Origin: Phascolomyces articulosus
Taxonomy: Eukaryota > Mucoromycota > Mucoromycetes > Mucorales > Lichtheimiaceae
DNA length: 64,000 bases
Assembly (NCBI GenBank): GCA_025677815.1
Contig: JAIXMP010000013.1
Location: 868,001-932,000, forward strand
Direction of reading: 5' to 3'
This document shows, piece by piece, positions 10,098 to 21,700 of the stretch. Numbering within the stretch: position 1 is the first letter of the stretch; the number at the start of each line of letters is the position of its first letter. The notes below the pieces were generated by a model, which was not told the DNA's origin, did not search any database, and saw only the letters and a program-made list of their open reading frames with translations. A program made the translations under genes and the position numbers.

Positions 10098-12361
10098 ATG
10101 ATGAGAATGAGAATGATGATGGAAGTTGATGATCCTTTAAACATATCAGAACATCAGCTGCAGGAACATTTAAAACAAGTAAAAGAAGAGAAAGAGAAGG
10201 ATGATCATCACCGGTCCTTGTTCACGTTATTACATGATATCACTTTACGGTTTGAAAATGATCGTCGTTATTGGAATGATGCTCGTTATATTCGTATTTG
10301 GTTACAATATGCTTCTTTCTTTCATGATCCTTCATGGGTTTATCAACATATGTTGCAAAAACAAATTGGTGAATATGTGGGTGCATTTTATCAAAATGCC
10401 GCAGACTACTATGAGCATCAACATAGGTAAAAATATATATATATTTTAGTTCCTAGATTTATGCCTTTTGCATTATAAATAGCGTCATTACTATATATGA
10501 ACTCAAGTGACATATTTTTTTTCAAAGATGGAAAGAAGCAGAGAATTTTATTCAACTTGGTATAGAAAAAAAGGCAGAACCATTATCACGATTACATGAC
10601 ACTTTACATCAAATCCAACAGAAACAAATAGAATCCAGCAAGTTATTAACAACGTTTAAAGACCGCCCTTTTTCTTCTATTTTTAATCCTTCATACCAAA
10701 AATATCCACCATCACAGCTTATTTCTACTGCTACTACTACTACAACGAGTAATAATTGTTTCAAAAACAATGAGCAAAAGAGTCATTATCCTCCAATGAC
10801 AACAATAACGACAAACATTCAGGATGAAGATAAAGAAAATAAGGATATCTACCATGAGGACCAGTTGAAACATCAACAAATGAGAATGGCTACAGTGCAA
10901 ACATGTTATCAAGGTCAAGAAATTCTTTCTTTTGAAGAATTACGAGCGCAACTATTATTAGTAGAACAAGAGGATCGCCGCAACAAAAATCATCGGAGCA
11001 AGACAATCCCTTTATTCAAACCAAACCAAATCCAAAACCAACGCCAGACAACGTCATTTCATCATGGCCATGGGACCGGTGCACGTTCCGAGGAAGCGAG
11101 GCAAATCATTCCTCCGACTCAACCCTCTGTTCAACGTGCTCTTGTTGTTGTTGCCTCTCATCGCACAGACCACCCACAACAACAACAACAACAACAACAA
11201 TTTGAAAAAAAGGCGAGTCATAGTACGAATCACACAGAGACTCCACAACACGTGGTTTCCATTCCACATGGCATTCCATTTATTCGTCACACCTTGGCTC
11301 ATTGTAGACCATCATGGACAACATGGCCTGAATGTCATGACTTTTCAACATTGCACTCCAAACGTATTCAAGTGGGTCAATTACTTTCATTTCATGATAG
11401 TATTTCTTTTCGTATTACTCTTAAAATAGGTCAAGGAGGAATTGCTCGTGTTTATCATGCTATCAAGATTGAAAATAAACAACCAATGGCTATCAAAGTG
11501 GAAAAACCCGCAAATCCTTGGGAATTTTATATTTTACATCAACTTCATACTCGATTGGCTACTCCTACTACTACGAACACATCTGAAAGACACCAAGTAA
11601 ATCATCAACAACAACAACGATATGTGATTCAAATTCATGATTTTTATTTGTACTATGATACCAGTTATTTGATCATGGATTATGGACATCAAGGTACACT
11701 TTTGGATTGTTTCAACACGTATCGAGACCAACAAGGTCGATTAGCCATGCCAGAACCTTTGGCCATGTTTTTGATGGTTCGATTATTACAAGCCATTCAT
11801 ACCATTCATCAGGTAGGAATTGTCCATGGTGATCTCAAAATGGATAATGTGTTGATGGCACTCAGCAACAATCATGATGAATCTCTTCTTGATACACCAT
11901 GGCAAAGATATGTGTATTTGGTATTGATTGACTTTGGAAGAGCCGTGGATTTGACGGTATTACCCAACCAGGTCATGTTAAAAGCAGACTGGTCACCTCA
12001 AACTACAGATCCATGGATGATTCATCAAGGCCACGCCTTTTTACCTCGTTTTATTGATTATTATGGTGTTGCTTCCATAGTACATTGGTTGTTGTTTGGA
12101 AAACCAATGCAAGTGGTGGTCGTGGGGAAAGGAAATGAAAAAAGGCAACAGATTCAAGAACGTTGGAAACGGTATTGGCATGTTGAACTATGGCAACCTT
12201 TATTTGAATTCTTATTGAATCCACCCCCTGTCTCGGATCAGCAGTATCAACAACAGGAAGTATCTACAGTGGCCAAAGTGATTCATATGGGATATCAAAT
12301 TTTACAACGTGAAGGTCATTTAGCAACTCATCTTTCACAACTTGTATATGCTCTACGTTAA
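10098..12361 (+). CDS. BUB1: Spindle-checkpoint serine/threonine kinase Bub1
   Basis: Two exons (10098-10426, 10528-12361) encode 720 residues. Bub1 sits at kinetochores, phosphorylates histone H2A and recruits shugoshin and checkpoint proteins. Residues ~25-130 match the N-terminal Bub1/Mad3 TPR region (WNDARYIRIWLQYA, then YEHQHRWKEAENFIQLGI across the intron). A KEN box lies at 212-214. A GLEBS-like motif (ILSFEELRAQLLLVEQ, ~242-257) would bind Bub3. A poly-Gln stretch precedes the kinase. The kinase domain (~405-720) has the Gly loop IGQGGIARVYHA, Lys433 (MAIKVEKPANPWEFY, a Bub1 signature), HGDLKMDN with catalytic Asp545, and IDFG with Asp578. Its C-lobe keeps the short Bub1 form. The start lies in an ATG cluster (MMRMRMMM), so any of several ATGs could be used. 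At 720 residues it is compact but appears intact. Convergent with panB. Confidence 0.93.
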
Positions 12362-12752
12362 TCTATCCAAATCCTCTCTCTTGCTTCTTCCCATTAAAAT
12401 ATAATGCAATGATATAAGACTAATAAATTAGGTTAAAAAAGTTTATGTATAATATTTGTTTGGCTACGTTATTACTGCAACTAAAGAAAAAAAAAGGATA
12501 AAGAAAAAAATGTATATGTATATGTATATAAATACTACTAACGAATATTTGAAGAGAGACTGGGGAGATGAAGGGTAAATAATAAACGAGTATCTTTTTT
12601 TTTGTAATGGATAGAAATTATAATTACGGGATGATGAACACTCCAATGTTGAAGGGGAGGATTATAAGGTTGACTTATGAAGAAAACATATGAAGGATGT
12701 TTTTTTTGGGTAATAATAATAAAAAAAGGTAAGGGATATATAGCTATCCTCT
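12362..12752. other. Convergent 3' region BUB1/panB
   Basis: 391 nt holding the two opposing 3' UTRs, with AATAAA-like signals on both strands. No gene seen. Confidence 0.5.
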
Positions 12753-14307
12753 TTAAGCTACAGCTTCCTTTTTGTTTTCTGCTTGTGCCTGATTATCATC
12801 TACGGCTTGCCAGAATTTTTCCAATTGTTGAGGATCAATAGGGTATGTATGTTTTTGTTCAGGAAAAGAACGAGATTTCACATCTTGATGATATTCTTTT
12901 AATCCATCTGTTATGATCTTGTTTAAATTGGCATATTCCTTTGTAAACCTATATAAAAAAAATAGAGTTAAATATTTTTTTTCTTGTACTTTTATTTTGC
13001 TTACATAATATTCCTAATCGCAACTCATACTTACTTTGGTACAAAACGATCAAATAATCCCATGATATCATTCATAACCAACACTTGACCTGAACAATTT
13101 ACACCAGCACCAATACCAATGGTAGGTACTTTAAGTTGTTGTGTAATATAACCAGCAATTTCAGCTGGCATGGCTTCCAAGACCATGGCAAAAACACCTG
13201 CTTCTTGAATCGCCAATGCATCTTCTAATAAACGTTGAGCTTGTTTGGCTGTTTTTCCTTGAACTCGGAATCCACCCAAAGCAGAAGAACGTTGTGGGGT
13301 TAATCCAATATGACCCATGACTGGGACACCTACACGTGTAATGGCTTTAATATGTTCAGCCATTTCTGCGCCACCTTCTAATTTCACAGCCTAGATAATA
13401 ATCATTTCGGTTAGTTGAATGATAAAAAAAAAATTCCCCAGATTTTTTTTTTGTTAGATAAAATTGATAATATTAACCTCAACATTGCCTTCTTTAATAA
13501 ATCGTTGTGCAACCTTGACGGCATCAACGGGAGAAGCTTCAAAACTTCCAAATGGTAAATCACCTATCAAGAAAGGATTTTTGGAACCTCTTGCTACGGC
13601 TCGACAATGATGAAGCATTTCCTATCATCATCATCATATATAATTTAGTTTTGAATTCTAATTGAACAGAGGACATGACCCATATATATATATATATATA
13701 TATAAACTTACATCCACAGTCAATGAAGTGGTTGACTCATAACCAAGAGCAACCATAGCCAAGGAATCTCCCACGAGACACATGTCAATGCCAGAACGAT
13801 CGACCATCATTCCAGAGGGATAATCTTGAGCTGTCATGACAGTAATAGGTTCATTTTGTCTATGCATACGACCAATAGTTTTAATAGTAACCTTGGGTCG
13901 TTCTAAATATAAGATATATCACATTAGTTCATATTAGGTCATCCTAATAAATTTTACCACGGCCCTCTTGACAGAAAAAAAAAAAAAGAGTGTGGGGTTT
14001 ATCATTATATAGACACATATAATTTTGTATTCAAGGGAATAAAAAGAAAGACACATGGTTTGAGTTTATTCCCTCTCTCTTCCCATTTTTCATATCCCGA
14101 CTAATAAAATAAAATTGGTGTGATACCATTACTTGTTGGGCCCTGTGATGAGGAGGAGTCAACTGGACGACTTGAATAAAATCGACAAGGTGGAATGACC
14201 GCTACAGCCGGAGGTGTTGCTATTGCTGCCTTGGGAAAAGTCGCAGTACTTTTCATCATCATCATAGACTTTGAAAGTTTCACTGAATTTCTTAACATGG
14301 ATGCCAT
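12753..14307 (-). CDS. panB: 3-methyl-2-oxobutanoate hydroxymethyltransferase (pantothenate synthesis)
   Basis: Converts 3-methyl-2-oxobutanoate plus methylene-tetrahydrofolate to ketopantoate, the first committed step to pantothenate and CoA (yeast ECM31). Exons (complement): 14127-14307, 13712-13902, 13478-13621, 13035-13390, 12753-12948; 355 residues. The first ~50 residues are basic, hydroxylated and free of acidic residues ([20 protein letters not shown]), a typical mitochondrial presequence. The barrel follows with all family motifs: [29 protein letters not shown] (metal-binding Asp in GDSL), [12 protein letters not shown] (second Asp), [28 protein letters not shown] (catalytic Glu region), PTIGIGAG and VMNDIMGLF. 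Length and motif order are normal. One intron ends in a TA microsatellite. Nothing suggests transfer: codon use and introns match the neighbours. Confidence 0.95.
13682..13704. repeat. TA microsatellite in a panB intron
   Basis: Near-perfect TA run just inside the donor side of the second panB intron (minus-strand view). Confidence 0.85.
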
Positions 14308-16937
14308 CTTGTTTATTGATAATAAAATAAAAATATGATAATAATAAAAAATAAGGAAGAAAAAAGAAAAGAAAAGAAGAAGTGTTTTTTATTTTTATTT
14401 GTAAGAAAAAAAAAAGAAGTTGGAAAAGGGCCCAAACAAATAAAAATGGTTTTTGTCATCCAAAACTTTTTGGAACATTTCCTTTCAGCAGGGAGATCGA
14501 AATCCATTATCCGGAAACGGTTACCGACACATTATTCTCCCCACTTTTGCTTTCAACTCCGCATAAGTAAAAAGTATAATAGATTAACTATGGAAGGTAT
14601 GTTGTTCTTGTTGTATCATCGTCTGTCCCAATGTTTAATGCATATAAGTGTAGTAATGTGTATGTATGTGTGTGTGTGTGTGTGTGAAGGTCTCAGATTT
14701 ATAAAACATCGTCATACCAAGTCATTTTTTTTAATTGGTGTTACTTTTTATACATGATCTCTCTCTATGAATTGATCATCTTACATACTACACATCACTC
14801 AATAACCCCAAAAGAAATGATCCATTAGGTAATTTATAATATCTCTTAGAGATTATCTTAATAACAAATAATAAGTCTTTTATAATGATAATAATAGTGC
14901 TTAGAATGGTGTATAATGTGATCGTTAGCAACAACAACAATAAAAAATGATAGCTGATTATCAATAATCACATCTGTGAGAAGAATAGTAATGGATGATT
15001 CAGTATTATGTAAGGTTGGTTCTCTCCAAAAAAAAACCATTTTTTCTCTCTCTCTTTTTTTTTTTGAAGAGGTCTCATGAGGTTACTACAAAATATAATC
15101 AATAACCTATAAAAGTATCTACGCAAAGTCAGTCAGTATATGAAAGAAATTATGCTATTGTAATAAGTAATTGTTTTGCAGCGACTGGGAAATCAGTTGT
15201 TTTTTTTATAATAGATAAAAAAAATAATCGTTTTTGTACGACATAAAAAAAGACAGAATAGGTAATTAAAAGATTAGCCGAATAATTTTATCTCTAAATC
15301 TAAAAAACTCTTTTCCACTTTTTATTCATGCACACTCTCATAAATGTGTTGTCATGGTCTTGATTACAAATCCTTGTAGAAATACCCTTCCATTCTTATA
15401 TATATTAATTACTTGTAGTCATCCTATGAATGGATCATTAAGTTTCTCCTCCTCTCTCTCTTTTATTCTTTATGATTTATATATTAAGTTGGATATCTCT
15501 ACTATCCACTACAATGGATCCATATAAAGGTTCGGGGAAAAGATACCATCTTGGATATATAGAACAATAACGGATGTCCATACAGAATACCCCTTTAATG
15601 ATCAAAAGTATGTTATACTATATAGATCACTCTCCCGTTTGGCATATCTAATTGGATGTTAGATGAGTCATCGTCCCCAAAATTATATTAAAATACGTAG
15701 AGAAACAATACTTTCTTATCATGGGATATGGAAATCTTCTTATATGCCTCCATTGGGTAATATATAGTTTCCTCTATGAATGATTTGATGACAGTTGTGA
15801 ATATATAAAACAGTTGTTGGTCTATTCAACAAACGAATGTATAATATAAACCTTCTTCTTGATGTAATTAATCGATAAAGTTGGATGGATCGAAAGTATC
15901 AAAGGCAAATAGCAACCATACATATTCCAAGGACTTCAAGTCAATATACCATGTAATTGATCAGTTATTACATTAATAGAATACACCCAACAATAATTAA
16001 GGTTGTTGTTGGTTTTTTTTTCTTCTGTCTCGACATCCGACCATATTCTTTGACGTAATAGAATTGTAGACATATAGGAGAGATATGTACAATTATAAAA
16101 AAAATAAAAAAATAAAGTTTGATCTATATATCTATTATGCCGCTGTTATAAGTTTCCTTGTATTACTAACACCCACTATTTTAAAATTTACCAGCAGGGT
16201 TTTTTTTGATGGGGGATTATATAATCCAATATTATATAATATCAATTCTATAAACATCTTAGATAATGTAATATGACGTATATATACCTATACTGATGAT
16301 CGAAACAAATACATCATTAGCTGCAGTAGATAACGTATTACTATTTCTTATTTCTCTAAAACTAATAAAAAAACAAACAAACAGTAAACAATTATGATGT
16401 GTAATGACAATGGTTTGTTGACTTATATATTCTAATGATGATAGGAATTGAGAATGATATATATATCATGAAAAAGGAAAAGGGAACATGGATTGGGGTT
16501 ATATATATAATGTATATCTAAAAGAAAGAGGAAGGGGAGGAGTGGTTGGAAGAGTGGGGAAATGATGCTAAATGGTGTTGTGTGGATTTTAAGAAGTGTG
16601 AAAATGAATGGGGGTTTTTTTTTAAAAAAAAAGAGAAAAATGCCATATATATATATATATTCTTTTTCGTAATAATGATGTTTTTTGTAAATAAAGAAAA
16701 AATAAGCATAGAAAAAAAAAAGAAAGGATGAAAGGTGGGTAATTGTTGGAGTAGTAGTGTGAGTGTATATGTTGTTGTTGTTGTAATGAAACAAGAGTGA
16801 TGCTAAAAGTATTATGAATGATTGTGATTGTTTTTCATGCATCATTTTTTACCATCGACATCGTCATCGTCATCGTCATTCTATAAGACACTATGGTTTT
16901 GTATATGGAACAACCTTTTTTTTTTAAAAAAAAAAAA
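14308..16937. other. Intergenic between panB promoter and HDAC 3' end
   Basis: 2.6 kb. It contains the panB upstream region (A/T tracts), a (TG)10 microsatellite at 14667-14686 and otherwise AT-rich sequence. I see no gene on either strand; the open stretches around 16085 and 16432-16845 are low-complexity. Confidence 0.45.
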
Positions 16938-19900
16938 TTAATAGCCTTGAACAGCCGTTCCTTTGATTGGTTTCACTGTTCGTTTAGGTCGAATAGAAAT
17001 ACTATCTTTTGCACGCCATTCTTGAGGTAATAAGAATCGAAAATCAGGGTCCACCAATTCATTAGAAAGTGATGACCAATATTTTCGCTGAATGTTAGCA
17101 ACGGTATAAAGTGATTGAATCGCACCTAAATTGGGTTTGATACTTCGTAAACATCCTTCATATTTTAATTGAGCCTCCGGAACAAGTTCGGCTGGTAATA
17201 ATTGTGCAACACAAGCAGCAGCACTAGTAGCAAGTGGCTCAAGTTCGTAACCACCTAAACGTAGCATGTTTTTTTTAGTGTGGGTTATTAAACTTCATGT
17301 ACCACACCCCTCTTGTCCTATTTTGAAATATATTCCTTTTTTTCTTTCTTTCTTTTTGAGACTTGTTTTGTTTGTTTGTTATATATATACCTTCAAGACT
17401 CAATACTAATCGTCCATGACACATTTCTTCTGCTAATTCTTTAGTTAATTTTGTAAGTAAAGCAAATCCTCGAGGAGTGACTTGATATCCACCAATCTAT
17501 TATAAATTCATGTATTTATATCATTGTTAGATTCTATCATCGAAAAAATGAGGGGAAAAAAGGATTGGTTTTGGACGAGAATTATGTACATATTTGTCCA
17601 TCCTTTCTTTTTTTGATATACATAAAAAGATCGATACGTTACATTATCCGGATGACCTTCAGCCGCATCAAAGCCCGCCGAAACAAAAATCTATATATAT
17701 ATATATATAAACCAGAACACAGCATGTGTAAGAATAAGAAGAAAGATATGTTGGTCTTTTATAATGCTATTTACCATGTCGGGAGCGAATTGACGTGCAA
17801 TAGGTAAAACAATATGATAAAACGCCGCAAGAAACTCAGTATCACCCATAGGTCCTGTTATTTTTGAAGGGATTGTCATTATATATAAGAGATAATCGTC
17901 ATCATCATAGTCATAAAGAATTGATCGAATATTTACGTGATTTCTCCTTGGATGTATTGAATGCTATATTCACATTATATCCTTCCCCTTCATCTTCACC
18001 ACATTGATCAGGAGCGCCACTCCGTGGATAAAAATGACCATATTCCCATCGATGTAATGATATATATAATACGTTCGGATTCTTGTAAAAGATCTTTTCA
18101 GTTCCATTGCCATGGCTATATCCATCGTATGTTAGTCTATTGTACATATACTTCTTTCCAAAAAAAAAGCAAGATTTATATATTACTTACTGTATATCCC
18201 TATATGTGGTAAAAACGACCATGACCAATAATAGATAAATTTTTGTGAGTAAACTTCATATATGTTTTTAAAGTGATGAATATACTTACCAATCAATAAT
18301 AAGCACTTTTTTGATGGTATTAGCATATTTTTCAAGTGTTGACGCCACCGCCACGGCGACATTGTTAAAAAAACAGAATCCCATGGCGCGATCTTGTTCA
18401 GCATGGTGACCTATAGAATATATTCATAAAAGACGACCCCCCAAAAATGTTCATATTTTTGAGTTTCAAAAAAGAAAGGGGAAATATATATATAAGACGG
18501 TGGGTCGTTTTGGGTTGTTGTGTGTCTGTGTTGGGGGTGGTAGTGAGGGTTGGTTTATAATAATAACATTTTTCTTTTTTGTTACCTGGAGGTCGAATCA
18601 AAGCAAATCCATTATGAAGTGACCCTTCTACTACTTGATCTGTTAATTCCATTAATGACCCAGCAGCTATCCTTGCTGATAAACTGGTATATAATGGATG
18701 AAAGGGTGTATCCACCTCTACATTACGTTTCCATTGGGGATGAAAAATAATAATAAAACGGTTACAAAAAAATGACAATAACAATAGATAAATAGATCAC
18801 CATGAACATAATGTATCTCCTCTCCAACAATCACCATATACTCTACCTATTGCTAATTCACCACACACCATTTCATAAACAAGTTGTGGAGGATTCACCA
18901 ACGTGGCTGTACCATTCAATGCAGCCTGTGATGCAGCTGCACTCGAGAATCGACGCCGTTGTTTTCTAATTTGATTTTTATCTGCTTTGACCACTTTCCC
19001 ACCTTCCATGCCTTGTGCTCTTCCTATCAGCGCCGTCGTCGCCGTTCCATTTTTTTCATTCGTCATTGTCGTCATTGTCTTCTCTGTAGTTGTAGGTGTT
19101 GATGTAGGTAATGATAATGGTGATGTGGTAGATGGTATCGTCGTCATGGTGGTGGGGGGTGGTGAAGAAGAAGGGGAAGGTGTTTCCGAAGGAGGTTGAT
19201 TTAACAATTCACGAATGGAAAGAACATTGGTCGTACGAGGGTTTGACTCAGTCACGAGATTATCGGCCTCATTTTCCACCGTGTCCATAGGACAATAGCT
19301 GCCTATGTGTAATAATCCATGAACTTGTAATAATTCTTTTACTGTAGCTTCTCTTGATCGAATACGACCAAAATACCGTAAAAGCCTAAACGATAGAACC
19401 GTTTCATTTCCAATTTTTTTTTACGAGTGTTATAACAATAATAATTATAATTATAATAGGTAGTGAGTGTGGGAGAGCCGATAGAAAGTATAGAACCCCT
19501 CACAAAGATTTACCTATCATAATGTAATGCTTTAAGAATAGCATTGATTCGATCTGGACGTTCTGGATGAATATGTTCTTGAGAATGACAAGGGCAATCG
19601 TGCCATAACATGCGTTGGTCTTGAACAAGACCGGTATGATGCTTCACCAACGATAGAGCTTCTTGTGAATAATAGAAAGTCCGATAATCCGCCCATGAAG
19701 TCTCACTTTCTTTTCCTAAAGGACCATAACGTAGTGATGACGACGACAACGAAGTAGAGGAGGATGCTGACACCAAGGATACCCTATCATAATCATTGTC
19801 TAATAATGACACCTCTCTCTCATCCTCATCCTCCTCTTCTTCTTCATTGTGGTGATGCCGTTTTACTATATGTCGTATCGAAGAAATACCTACCCAATCT

Positions 19901-20908
19901 GCATGATCAGGCGTCCACCCTTCATAATGAACAAAAAATAAAGACTCATCCTCATCCTCCTCTTGTTTCACTTGCGCAGCATTCTTTTCCTTCTTTAGAC
20001 CATCGTCATCTTCTGTGTTGTTTTTGGTAGTCGTATTTGATTTTCGTTCATTCAAGTTGGTAACAATACGGGCGCAGTACCATGCTCGAGTATCATCATT
20101 GACCCATTTCAGTGCTTCCACTTGATCTCCCGCTCGGTATGGCTTGGGCTGTTGTTGTTGTGTCATGGTTGTAGTAGTAGCAAGCTTTGCTTTTACTTTA
20201 GTCGGTACTATATACATATATATACATATATAGAAATATAATACCATAAATAAATCGATACACCCATTCATTCATTTATTAAAAATACAGAGAGAATGGG
20301 AAGAGGGAAAGGTAGATCTCTCTTTCTCTCTCACACACACTCAGTGATAGAGTTTGATAGAAAAATAGATTATATACACACCATGATTTGAAGATGAGGA
20401 AGGTGAGGATGTAGATGACGATGATGAACGAGTCATTGTATTAGTACGTTTCTTTCTTTGAGAAGTAGATAAACCATTGGATGAAGATGATAAAGATGGA
20501 GATGAAGTCGCTCGTCGTTTACGTGTGATAGTAGAAGAAGTTTGTTTCTGTTGATGACCATTCTCTTCCTCCTCCTTTTTAGGTGGAGTTGTACCATGAA
20601 TGGCAGCTACTACAGCCGCTGATGCGATTGTTTTAGCAGACCTAGATGGTTGTTGACGACTTGGAGAAGGCTTATTATTATTAGCATGATGATTATCATT
20701 AGAAGCATGTTGACGTGGTCTTAATGATCTTGATGTTTGATCTTGAATTCGTTTCGATTCAAGAGACGATGATTGAACCTATATAATACATGACATTGGT
20801 GGGGATCCAATGGATTAGATTAGATTTGAGTGGGTTTTAATAAAAGTGAAGCATAAATAAAAAGAACAAAAAAAAACATGTATTTTTCTTTTTTACCATG
20901 ATGGTCAT
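16938..20908 (-). CDS. Class II (IIa-like) histone deacetylase, HDA1-type, with N-terminal Tudor-knot domain
   Basis: Zinc-dependent lysine deacetylase, 877 residues, 12 exons (complement): 20897-20908, 20382-20778, 19514-20207, 18847-19385, 18586-18717, 18290-18410, 18191-18199, 17937-18115, 17775-17854, 17643-17690, 17391-17496, 16938-17254. Residues 1-136 are a basic disordered tail. ~160-245 is a chromo-barrel/Tudor-knot module ([40 protein letters not shown]), followed by an acidic run. The catalytic domain (~330-830) has [26 protein letters not shown] (His593/594), [20 protein letters not shown] (zinc ligands Asp633 and His635), [22 protein letters not shown] (Asp729) and EGGYELE. Tyr775 is the transition-state tyrosine, replaced by His in vertebrate class IIa enzymes, so activity is expected. 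A ~110-residue Ser/Thr/Pro insert with a basic [10 protein letters not shown] patch interrupts the domain in exon 4. There is no Arb2 domain like that of yeast Hda1. Divergent from ADP1. Confidence 0.93.
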
Positions 20909-21700
20909 ATAGAAGTGATGGATTGGATGAACCAAGTCAATATAAAATTATCCGGATTCCCAATCAAAAGATGAAAAAGGGTTTTAAAAAATATGTAAAA
21001 AGGGAAAGGGGAAGAGAGGAAGGAGACAAAGCAAGCAAGAGGAAGAGTAAAAAAAAATATGAACAAGAAGGGAAAGGGAAAAGAAGAAGAGAAAAGACAG
21101 AAGAAAGCAAAACCCAAACGCAAGGCAACACATCTCACAAAAAAAAAATCCTCATTTTTTTTTGTTTTTTTTACAAGTCAGCAAAGTAGATTTTTTGGTG
21201 TGTGTCTCTCATTTTTTTTTACGAGCCTTGTTCAATACCTCCAACTTATTTCATTAAGTTATGATATAACCTACTCTAATAATATAATGAATAACCCAAT
21301 GAATACTTAATTTATCATATAGAATAAAAAGGCCTATTAAACTATCAAGTTTATTTATTATTTGATAGATTTTATATTATCCGAATAGTAATTGAAATCA
21401 ATGTGTATGATGATATATTGCCAACCAACCAACCAATACATCTAATCCATTGTTATGTTAAAAAAATATTAGCGGGACTATAATTATTAAAAAAAATGCT
21501 TTATGCGCTTGCGTCATGGACATATTATAACAGGAAAAAAAAACCCTATATCATGCGAGCAAGTAACACCCTCTTTTTTTTTTTTTTTTTTTGCCCGAAG
21601 TTTCTATTCAAAAACGCCCATTTTCATTTATTTTTTTTTCGTGTCTCTTTTTTTCATTTTCCTTGTTTTTTTTTTTTTTCTTGAAACACACAGAAAAAGA
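20909..21700. promoter_or_regulatory. Divergent promoter region HDAC/ADP1
   Basis: 792 nt between two divergent start codons. It is strongly strand-asymmetric: purine-rich on the HDAC side (AGGGAAAGGGGAAGAG near 21000) and T-rich just before the ADP1 ATG (long T runs at 21570-21680). No coding sequence seen. Confidence 0.45.

Noticed and set aside
11054..11429. Frames opposite or overlapping the BUB1 second exon
   Set aside because: Shadows of the BUB1 coding sequence caused by CAA/GTT repeats.
16432..16845. 137-codon minus-strand frame
   Set aside because: Phe/Tyr/His low-complexity composition from poly-T and TA tracts; no start context or homology signal.
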